Shown here: positions 1-4,930 of the stretch, piece by piece
Position numbering within the stretch: the first letter of the stretch is position 1
How the letters are laid out: each line of letters begins with the position of its first letter
Source of the DNA: Pseudorhodobacter antarcticus
GTDB taxonomy: Bacteria; Pseudomonadota; Alphaproteobacteria; Rhodobacterales; Rhodobacteraceae
Reading direction: 5' to 3'
Assembly: GCA_945897655.1 (NCBI GenBank)
Contig: CAMDHB010000137.1
Coordinates: forward strand, 1-8,524
Length of the DNA stretch: 8,524 bases
The notes under the pieces: model-generated
Told to the model about the DNA's origin: nothing
What the model saw: only the letters and a program-made list of their open reading frames with translations
The model's database searches: none
Position numbers and translations under genes: made by a program

Positions 1-390
1 AAAGGGGTGTTCGGGGGCAAGGCGGTAATGCGGCGCGCAGACCCTTGCGCCCATGTAATGCGCCAGCCTTGCGGTGATCGACAGGTCCTCATCCGGGCTG
101 CCGGTGATATGGCCGCCGCCAAAGAAGTACAGCAGCGTATGGTCATGGCGCAGGTCTGCGGGGGTGACCCGCTGGACGGGCACGCCCGCGACCTGCCCTT
201 CGGTCACCTGCACACCCAGCGTTTCCGCCAGCCGTTTGCCGCCCGGTACCACGGCGTCATAAATCGCCTGCCGCCGTTCGGCCATAGCACCAGAGCTCAG
301 GTCCATCATGGTCAGGGGTTCCGCTTCGGTCAGGAACCGATGGGCGGCTGGGCTGACGGTGGTGGGGGCGGGAAAGCGGCGGGTGGGCAA
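1..390 (-). CDS. Alpha/beta hydrolase, hormone-sensitive lipase (GDXG) type, N-terminal part, runs off left edge
   Basis: The reverse strand reads open for 130 codons from a TTG at 388-390 to the window edge. Residues 86-98 (LLYFFGGGHITGS) match the oxyanion-hole region of hormone-sensitive-lipase-type esterases, normally HGGG. Residues 122-129 (YRLAPEHP) are a hallmark of the same family. The nucleophile motif GDSAG and the catalytic Asp and His would lie beyond the edge, so this is only about 40% of a roughly 300-residue enzyme. The family hydrolyses short-chain esters in the cytoplasm; the substrate is unknown. The TTG start is chosen because a Shine-Dalgarno-like AAAGGAAA precedes it, an in-frame stop lies upstream (469-471), and no ATG or GTG intervenes. 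The first in-frame ATG (307-309) would remove 27 residues and has no clear ribosome site. Oddity: the first oxyanion-motif His is replaced by Phe (F90). The family call is firm; the exact start is likely. Confidence 0.85.
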   Translation of the reverse strand, partial: MPTRRFPAPTTVSPAAHRFLTEAEPLTMMDLSSGAMAERRQAIYDAVVPGGKRLAETLGVQVTEGQVAGVPVQRVTPADLRHDHTLLYFFGGGHITGSPDEDLSITARLAHYMGARVCAPHYRLAPEHPF

Positions 391-395
391 GGCGG

Positions 396-403
396 TTTCC
401 TTT
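396..403 (-). promoter_or_regulatory. Ribosome binding site supporting the TTG start of the hydrolase
   Basis: On the minus strand the sequence reads AAAGGAAA, with AGGA ending 7 bases before the TTG at 388-390. This spacing is near optimal and is the main reason for choosing TTG over the downstream ATG codons at 304-309. Confidence 0.6.
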
Positions 404-591
404 GGGTCGGTGAAGTGGCGGCAGACTAGGGGGCGCTGCGCGATTTGGGAATGTGGAAAGCGCCGCCTTTATCAGGATTTGCGCCGGGACCGGATCAGCA
501 GTCGTCCAGTGGACGGCTGCCCGTGTCCCATGCCGAGAGCCGCAAGGCGACGGCGTTGCGGCGGTTGGCCTTGGTGCAACGGGAAAAGCGG

Positions 592-676
592 TTCGTGACG
601 CGCCTGGCTGGGCTGGCGCGGAACGCGCCTGCCAGGGGCAGGCAGGCGCGTCACGAATTGCTTTGGGCAATTCGTG
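592..676. repeat. Nested inverted-repeat cluster with mutually exclusive hairpins (REP-like or attenuator-like)
   Basis: Four segments can pair in alternative ways. TTCGTGACGCGCCTG at 592-606 is a perfect 15-base inverted match to CAGGCGCGTCACGAA at 643-657. ACGCGCCTGCC at 623-633 pairs perfectly over 11 bases with 641-651, leaving a 7-base loop. CACGAATTGC at 652-661 pairs perfectly over 10 bases with GCAATTCGTG at 667-676, leaving a 5-base loop. The segment 641-661 therefore has three partners and can satisfy only some at once. CGCGCC at 599-604 can also pair with GGCGCG at 615-620. The motif ACGCGCCTG occurs twice directly and once inverted. This could be a dispersed intergenic palindromic repeat or an RNA structure in the leader of the hydrolase transcript; sequence alone does not decide. 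Confidence 0.65.
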
Positions 677-682
677 GTAGAA

Positions 683-707
683 CAGGTGGGCCAAACCTTT
701 CCACCTG
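683..707. repeat. Short inverted repeat (7-base stem, 11-base loop)
   Basis: CAGGTGG at 683-689 is the perfect inverted match of CCACCTG at 701-707. No T-run follows on either strand that would make it a good intrinsic terminator. It is one more structured element in the spacer, with no assigned role. Confidence 0.4.
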
Positions 708-752
708 GTTAACAGATTTCGGTAACCTATTGATATAAATAAATTTCCCAAA

Positions 753-770
753 GTGTCCACATGTGGACAC
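753..770. promoter_or_regulatory. Perfect 18-base palindrome, operator or weak terminator next to the flavoenzyme stop codon
   Basis: GTGTCCACATGTGGACAC is identical to its own reverse complement. On the minus strand it begins 1 base after the TGA stop (772-774) of the flavoenzyme gene and is followed by TTT, then G-rich and AT-rich bases. As RNA it could form a 7-base stem with a CATG loop, but the T-tract of three is poor for an intrinsic terminator. Perfect even-length symmetry with no spacer is typical of binding sites for dimeric regulators such as the GntR or LacI families. It could therefore control the downstream hydrolase, whose start lies about 360 bases away. Both readings remain open. 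Confidence 0.5.
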
Positions 771-771
771 C

Positions 772-3207
772 TCAGCCCCTGACCCTGGCCCCCGTCGGAT
801 CATACAGCGCCCCCAGATGCAACCGCGCCGGAACCCGCTCGGACGCGACCTCCAACTCATAGGATCCGCTGGTCAAAAATGCCTCATCCACCCCCTCGGA
901 CCGGACATAGCCCAGACCAATCGGCAACCCCACCGTATGGCCAAACCCACCCGAGGACAGCCAACCCACCCGCACCCCATCGCGGTAGATCGTCTCGCGC
1001 CCCAGCAGGATCACCTGGGGATCAGCCGCCGTAAAGCAGGCCAACCGCTTGCGGACCCCTTGGGCCACCTGGGCCTCCAACGCCTGCCGCCCCAGAAACC
1101 CCTGCCCCGATTTCATCTTGCAAGCCCACAAGAGCCCCGCCTCGACCGGCGTATGATCCGGCCCGATATCCGACCCCCAGGCGCGGTAACCCTTCTCCAA
1201 CCGCAACGTCTCAATCGCCCGGTAGCCCGCATTGACCAGCCCCAGGTCCTGCCCGGCGGCCATCAGCGCCTCATACACCGTCACGGCCACCTCGACCGGC
1301 ATGTGCAATTCCCAGCCAAGTTCGCCCACATAGGTCACCCGCAGCGCCAGAACCGGGCAGCGCGCGACCGAGATCGTGCGGGCGGCGGCGAAGGGGAAGG
1401 CGGCGTTGGACAGATCATCGGGACAGACCCGCGCCAGAACCTGACGGGCATTCGGCCCCATCAGCGACAGGACGGCAGAGCCGGAGGTCACGTCGGTCAA
1501 CTGGCAATCACCACTGAGGTTGCGGGTGATCCAGTCGAAATCATGCGTGGCAAAGCCGGTGCCGGTGACGATGTAGAATTCATCCTGGGCGGTGCGGGCA
1601 ACCGTCACATCCGCCTCGATCCCGCCGCGGGCGTTCAGAAGCTGGGTATAAGTCAGGCTTCCCACGGCCCGGTCGACATTGCCTGCGGCGATCCAGGACA
1701 GCGCCTTGGCCGCGTCAGAGCCTTTGAGGCGGAACTTGGCGAAGGAGGTCTGGTCGATCAGCACGGCTGCGTTGCGGGCGGCGTGGTGTTCCCGGGCGAC
1801 GGCGTCAAACCAGCCGGGGCGGAGGTAGGAATAGCGGTCAACCGGCTCCTCTCCCGGCGCGGCGAACCAGTTGGGACGCTCCCAGCCCAGCTTCTCGCCA
1901 AAGCAGGCTCCGGCGGCTTGAAGGTGGGCGTAGAGGGGCGAGCGGCGGGTGGGGCGGGCGGATTTCATCTCCTCGGAGGGGTAGGCGATGGTGTAGTGTT
2001 TGCCATAAGCCTCGAGCGTGCGGGCACGGACCCAGTCGGTGGAACGGTGGACCTGGCCAAAGCGGCGGATGTCGACAGGCCAAAGGTCGTAGGGCGCCTC
2101 GCCCTTGGCGGCCCATTCGGCCAGGGCCATGCCTGCGCCACCAGCTGAGGCGATGCCGAAGGCGTTGAATCCTGCGCCGACGTAGAAGTTGCGGAGTTCC
2201 GGCGCCTCGCCCAGGATAAAATTGCCGTCGGGGGTAAAGCTTTCGGGGCCGTTCAGCAGTTGTTTGACGCCAGCGGTTTCCAAGGCGGGGACGCGGGCAA
2301 TCGCGTTTTCCATGAACTGGGAGTAGTGGTCGTAGTCTGAAGTCAGCAGATCGAAGTGGAACCCTTCCGGGATGCCGTTCAGGGCCCAAGGCTTGGGGTT
2401 GGGTTCATAGCCGCCCCATACAAGGCCGCCTACATCCTCTTTCCAATAGGTCAGACGGTCGGGGTCGCGGAGGGTCGGCAGGTTGGCGGTGACGCCGGGG
2501 ATCTTCTCGGTGATCATGTATTGGTGTTCGACGGAGACGAGGGGCACGTTGACGCCCACAGTGGCGGCAAGGGCGCGGGTCCATTGGCCGGCGCAGACGA
2601 TGACCTTTTCGCATTCCACGGTGCCAAAGGGGGTTTCAACGCCCCGGATGCGGCCGTCTTCGACGATGATGCGGGTGACGGGGGTATCCTCGAAGATTTT
2701 CACGCCGGACATGCGGGCGCCTTTGGCGAGGCTTTGGGTGATATCGGAGGGGTTGGCCTGGCCGTCGGTGGGCAGGTAGGCCGCGCCGACAAGGTCGCCG
2801 ATGGTCATCAGGGGCCAGAGGTCTTGCGCCTCTTGCGGGGTCAGCAGGTGCATCTCAAGCCCAAAGGAATGGGCGGTGGTGGCTTGGCGTTTCACCTCGA
2901 TCCAGCGTTGTTCGTTACAGGCCAAGCGCAGGCCGCCGTTCATTTTCCAGCCGGTTTGCAGGCCGGTCTCAGCCTCCAGTCGTTTATACAGGTCGACCGA
3001 ATAGCCCAAAAGCTGGGTGATGTTGGCGGAGGTGCGGAGTTGCCCGACCAGACCGGCGGCATGGAAGGTGGTGCCGGAGGTCAGCTTGTGCCGTTCCAGG
3101 AGGATCGTGTCGGTCCAGCCGAGTTTGCCCATGTGATAGGCGGTGGAACAGCCGATGATGCCACCGCCGATGATGACGGCGCGGGCGGTGGAGGGAAGGT
3201 CTGACAT
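772..3207 (-). CDS. FAD-dependent N-demethylating dehydrogenase of the dimethylglycine/sarcosine dehydrogenase type with C-terminal GcvT domain
   Basis: This 811-residue protein has the two-part architecture of dimethylglycine dehydrogenase/oxidase and sarcosine dehydrogenase. Residues 11-19 (VIIGGGIIG) form the FAD-binding Rossmann motif of the DAO fold. FHAAG at 48-52 contains His49, at the place where the family attaches FAD covalently. EHQY at 227-230 matches the active-site His/Tyr region of dimethylglycine oxidase. A linker domain near 385-445 leads to a GcvT folate domain (about 450-700) and a GcvT C-terminal barrel (about 715-800). NARGGIEAD at 525-533 includes the likely catalytic Asp533, and GELGWELH (628-635) and YRAIETLRLEKGYRAWGSD (662-680) are typical GcvT signatures. 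Expected reaction: oxidise an N-methyl amine and transfer the carbon to tetrahydrofolate as 5,10-methylene-THF. The ATG is preceded by GAGGAT that overlaps the kinase stop, and the gap is 7 bases, so the pair is one operon. The substrate is not determined. Confidence 0.92.
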   Translation of the reverse strand: MSDLPSTARAVIIGGGIIGCSTAYHMGKLGWTDTILLERHKLTSGTTFHAAGLVGQLRTSANITQLLGYSVDLYKRLEAETGLQTGWKMNGGLRLACNEQRWIEVKRQATTAHSFGLEMHLLTPQEAQDLWPLMTIGDLVGAAYLPTDGQANPSDITQSLAKGARMSGVKIFEDTPVTRIIVEDGRIRGVETPFGTVECEKVIVCAGQWTRALAATVGVNVPLVSVEHQYMITEKIPGVTANLPTLRDPDRLTYWKEDVGGLVWGGYEPNPKPWALNGIPEGFHFDLLTSDYDHYSQFMENAIARVPALETAGVKQLLNGPESFTPDGNFILGEAPELRNFYVGAGFNAFGIASAGGAGMALAEWAAKGEAPYDLWPVDIRRFGQVHRSTDWVRARTLEAYGKHYTIAYPSEEMKSARPTRRSPLYAHLQAAGACFGEKLGWERPNWFAAPGEEPVDRYSYLRPGWFDAVAREHHAARNAAVLIDQTSFAKFRLKGSDAAKALSWIAAGNVDRAVGSLTYTQLLNARGGIEADVTVARTAQDEFYIVTGTGFATHDFDWITRNLSGDCQLTDVTSGSAVLSLMGPNARQVLARVCPDDLSNAAFPFAAARTISVARCPVLALRVTYVGELGWELHMPVEVAVTVYEALMAAGQDLGLVNAGYRAIETLRLEKGYRAWGSDIGPDHTPVEAGLLWACKMKSGQGFLGRQALEAQVAQGVRKRLACFTAADPQVILLGRETIYRDGVRVGWLSSGGFGHTVGLPIGLGYVRSEGVDEAFLTSGSYELEVASERVPARLHLGALYDPTGARVRG

Positions 3208-3214
3208 GGGATCC

Positions 3215-4087
3215 TCAGGTGTTCAGCACGTCATCCAGCGACGCGCGGTAGGTGACAAGATTTGTGGCCGTATAGGCGGCATAGTCGAAATCAAGTTCGG
3301 AATGGATTTCGGAAACCATCGACCAAAGGGTTTCGCGCAGGGCAGAGGCGGCCTTCATGGCGCGGTAGCGGCGCCAGAGGTCGGGGTCAGGCTGGCGGTC
3401 GAAATAGGTGGCCAGGACATGGGCCTGCTGATCGTGGCTGAGGCCATTGTTGGCGGCCAGACCGCCGAGGTCAAAGAGGGGCGAGTTGAAACCGGCATAG
3501 TCCCAATCGATGAGCCAGAGGCGGTGGCCGTCATCCATGAAATTGGCGGGCAGAAGGTCGTTGTGGCCAAAGACCAGATCGACGGGGCCGATGGCGGATT
3601 CCAGTTGTGCAGCGTCTTGGAGCAGTTGGGGCAGCAGGGCGGTGTAGCGGCTGGAGGCGTCGCGCAGGGTGGCGGCATAGTCGCGGATGACGTGGAAGGC
3701 CCAGAAGATCTGGGCGGGACCACGCAGGTGGTGGGGGATGGTTTGGTGGGCGCGGCGGATCAAGGATATCGCCTGGTCCAGAGTGCGGTCTTGTTGCAGG
3801 TCGGCGGCGGTCAGGGTGCGGCCTTCGATGAATTCGATCACCAGTACGCCGGGTTCATGATGCAGGACGGCGGGGGAAATGCCTGCGGCATGGGCGGCGC
3901 GGCTGGCGGCGAGTTCGTTGAAGCGCATGATCTGGTGTAGGGGGATATCGTCACCAATGCGCACAACCGCCTTGCCGCGCGCATCGCGAACGACAAAGTT
4001 GATGTTGGTGATGCCGCCGCCCAAGGGTTCGGCCTGAACCGGGCCGGTCCAGATAGGCAGCGATCTAGCGCGGTCCAGCGGTGTCAT
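3215..4087 (-). CDS. Phosphotransferase of the choline/ethanolamine kinase (APH) family
   Basis: The 290-residue protein has the kinase-like fold of aminoglycoside phosphotransferases and choline kinases. GGGITNINF (23-31) matches the glycine-rich ATP loop of LicA-type choline kinases (GGxTNxxF). GHNDLLPANF at 174-183 is the Brenner-type catalytic loop with Asp177. LIDWDYAG (192-199) is the metal-binding segment, with Asp194 as the likely ligand, and is followed by PLFDLGGLAANNG (203-215), strongly choline-kinase-like. The expected role is ATP-dependent phosphorylation of a hydroxyl on a small amine such as an amino alcohol, in the cytoplasm; the substrate is unproven. The length is normal for the bacterial family. 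The ATG at 4085-4087 follows AAAGGGGG. It lies 55 bases after the regulator stop and 7 bases before the flavoenzyme, so it probably shares their transcript. Its presence next to a BetI-like regulator supports an amine substrate over an antibiotic. Confidence 0.88.
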   Translation of the reverse strand: MTPLDRARSLPIWTGPVQAEPLGGGITNINFVVRDARGKAVVRIGDDIPLHQIMRFNELAASRAAHAAGISPAVLHHEPGVLVIEFIEGRTLTAADLQQDRTLDQAISLIRRAHQTIPHHLRGPAQIFWAFHVIRDYAATLRDASSRYTALLPQLLQDAAQLESAIGPVDLVFGHNDLLPANFMDDGHRLWLIDWDYAGFNSPLFDLGGLAANNGLSHDQQAHVLATYFDRQPDPDLWRRYRAMKAASALRETLWSMVSEIHSELDFDYAAYTATNLVTYRASLDDVLNT

Positions 4088-4106
4088 GGGGCCCCCTTTA
4101 CGTCGT

Positions 4107-4136
4107 ATGATGGACGGGCCGGGGGGGGCAAGTCAA
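4107..4136 (-). promoter_or_regulatory. Possible internal promoter ahead of the kinase gene
   Basis: On the minus strand TTGACT (4131-4136) matches five of six bases of a sigma-70 -35 box. After an 18-base spacer, CATCAT (4107-4112) matches four of six bases of a -10 box. Transcription would start very close to the kinase ATG. The spacer contains a run of eight C residues (G on the plus strand, 4121-4128). The weak -10 and the coding overlap of nothing else make this a tentative call. Confidence 0.25.
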
Positions 4137-4142
4137 CGCGGG

Positions 4143-4790
4143 TTAGGCAAGGCCATCTGGGCCGAAATGGCGGGGAAAGAAAGTGGCCGCGCAGGTATAG
4201 ATGGTGGCCTGACTTTCGGCCACGTCATAGGGGGCGCGCATGGTGATCATGTCGAGCCAGACGCCTTCGGTCGTCAAACGGATGATGCGGGCGATGCGGA
4301 TGGGGGAACCGGTGTAGCCCCCTTCCGCGATCAGGCGGGCGCAGATCCCTTCCATCTGAGTGTTGTAGGTTTCGTCGTTGACCCCTGCCCTAGCCTGATA
4401 CATCGGACGACCCTGCGCCTCGCCCCAGAAGGCCAGCCAGGCGGACAGGCGCGAGGGGCGGCAGATGGCGGGGTCAAGATCGGCCCGCAGCAAGGCGTGC
4501 AGTTGGGCGGCGGGGGTGGGTCCGGCGGCCTGTAAGTAGGTTTGCCAGTTCAGGCGGTATTCTTCGGACAGGAATAGCAGCGTTTCGGCGAGCAGTTTCT
4601 CCTTCGTCTCGAAATGGAAGTTCACCAGACCGTGCGACAGGCCCGCCGTGCGGGCCACCTCGGTCAAGGTCGTGCTGGCATAGCCACGCAGAGCCAGCGT
4701 CTCAATCGTCGCCTCGATCAACTGCTGACGCCGGGTTTCGCGGCTCATCTTGCGCGGCGGGGCATCGAGTTTGGCGGCGGGGTCGGTCAT
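4143..4790 (-). CDS. TetR/AcrR family transcriptional regulator, BetI-like
   Basis: The protein has 215 residues from the ATG at 4788-4790. Residues 17-67 form the TetR N-terminal domain: RRQQLIEATIETLALRGY, then a helix-turn-helix at about 42-61 (LTEVARTAGLSHGLVNFHF) followed by KEKLL. The effector domain contains RLSAWLAFWGEAQGRPMY (114-131). This is very close in pattern to the AWLAFW segment of BetI, the choline-responsive repressor, so the ligand may be a choline- or betaine-like amine. Start choice: AGGAG sits 7 bases before this ATG; a TTG one codon upstream is in frame but too close to it. The gene is divergent from the aminotransferase, with a TetR-type palindrome in the 140-base spacer, so it probably controls both directions, including itself. 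A repressor role is inferred from the family. Recognition as BetI itself is not justified because betA, betB and betC are absent from the window. Confidence 0.9.
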   Translation of the reverse strand: MTDPAAKLDAPPRKMSRETRRQQLIEATIETLALRGYASTTLTEVARTAGLSHGLVNFHFETKEKLLAETLLFLSEEYRLNWQTYLQAAGPTPAAQLHALLRADLDPAICRPSRLSAWLAFWGEAQGRPMYQARAGVNDETYNTQMEGICARLIAEGGYTGSPIRIARIIRLTTEGVWLDMITMRAPYDVAESQATIYTCAATFFPRHFGPDGLA

Positions 4791-4797
4791 CAAAAGG

Positions 4798-4802
4798 CTC
4801 CT
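4798..4802 (-). promoter_or_regulatory. Ribosome binding site deciding the regulator start
   Basis: AGGAG on the minus strand lies 7 bases before the ATG at 4788-4790 and only 4 bases before the in-frame TTG at 4791-4793. The ATG is therefore the preferred start. Confidence 0.6.
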
Positions 4803-4867
4803 GATCCTATTTCTATGGTTTAGTGCAAACTGAGGGATGAGAAACAGGGAAAAAACACGGGGCGGGA

Positions 4868-4893
4868 ATTTTGATTGACAGACCAGTCAAAAT
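4868..4893. promoter_or_regulatory. Probable TetR-family operator in the divergent promoter region
   Basis: Two overlapping palindromes are visible. The inner one is TTGACAGACCAGTCAA (4875-4890), with 5-base arms TTGAC/GTCAA. The outer one pairs ATTTTGA (4868-4874) with TCAAAAT (4887-4893). The TTGAC-n6-GTCAA form is characteristic of many TetR-family operators. The site overlaps a perfect consensus -35 box TTGACA (4875-4880) for the plus-strand operon, although no good -10 follows at 16-18 bases. Binding here would be expected to block RNA polymerase. The most likely ligand-controlled protein is the adjacent BetI-like regulator. Confidence 0.65.
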
Positions 4894-4918
4894 CTTGCGA
4901 GGTTGGGGCATCGAGAAT

Positions 4919-4924
4919 GGAGGA
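4919..4924 (+). promoter_or_regulatory. Ribosome binding site deciding the aminotransferase start
   Basis: GGAGGA lies 6 bases before the ATG at 4931-4933. An in-frame TTG at 4871 would extend the protein by 20 residues but would place the start inside the operator, and these extra residues (rich in Trp, Gly and charged residues) do not look like family sequence. Confidence 0.75.
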
Positions 4925-4930
4925 TCCGAC

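Larger units (their letters stand above)
391..771. other. Intergenic region without a convincing gene, rich in inverted repeats
   Basis: This 381-base spacer lies between two co-directional minus-strand genes, the flavoenzyme upstream and the hydrolase downstream. No frame gives a protein with recognisable family features; the open frames are Arg/Pro/His/Ala-rich shadows. It holds a cluster of competing hairpins (592-676), a 7-base-stem hairpin (683-689 with 701-707), a short CGTCCA-g-TGGACG palindrome (503-515), an AT-rich patch (728-746) and a perfect 18-base palindrome (753-770). The promoter of the hydrolase is probably here, but no clear -35/-10 pair was found. The AT-rich patch is the most likely site. 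Confidence 0.7.
4791..4930. promoter_or_regulatory. Divergent promoter region between regulator and aminotransferase
   Basis: This 140-base spacer serves both the minus-strand regulator-kinase-flavoenzyme operon and the plus-strand aminotransferase-oxidoreductase operon. It is more AT-rich than its surroundings (4805-4860) and carries the TetR-type palindrome at 4868-4893. No pair of -35/-10 boxes with good spacing was found for either direction. A small GTTT-n5-AAAC symmetry occurs within TGGTTTAGTGCAAACTGA around 4817-4834. Confidence 0.6.

Noticed and set aside
490..600. Minus-strand frame without an ATG ending in NAVALRLSAWDTGSRPLDDC, a possible gene remnant or small protein
   Set aside because: The tail looks more protein-like than its surroundings, but there is no start codon with a ribosome site, no family recognised, and it runs through the hairpin cluster at its upstream end. 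A translated search would be needed to revive it.
257..760. Minus-strand open frame of 167 codons across the intergenic spacer and the hydrolase start
   Set aside because: It overlaps the hydrolase in another frame, and its Pro/Arg/His-rich composition fits no family. The hydrolase frame has clear HSL motifs there.
763..2148. Open frame of 461 codons on the plus strand
   Set aside because: It lies opposite the C-terminal half of the flavoenzyme gene, whose opposite strand shows clear family motifs. The translation is rich in Pro, Arg, His and Gly with no recognisable domain. Long antisense frames are common at this GC content.
2356..3204. Open frame of 282 codons on the plus strand, Gly/Asp-rich
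   Set aside because: It is the mirror of the FAD-binding domain of the flavoenzyme; the Gly/Asp/Ala bias is what the antisense of such a domain gives. No ribosome site or domain was seen.
4871..4930. Twenty-residue N-terminal extension of the aminotransferase from a TTG at 4871
   Set aside because: The TTG lies inside the operator palindrome, and a strong GGAGGA precedes the ATG at 4931.
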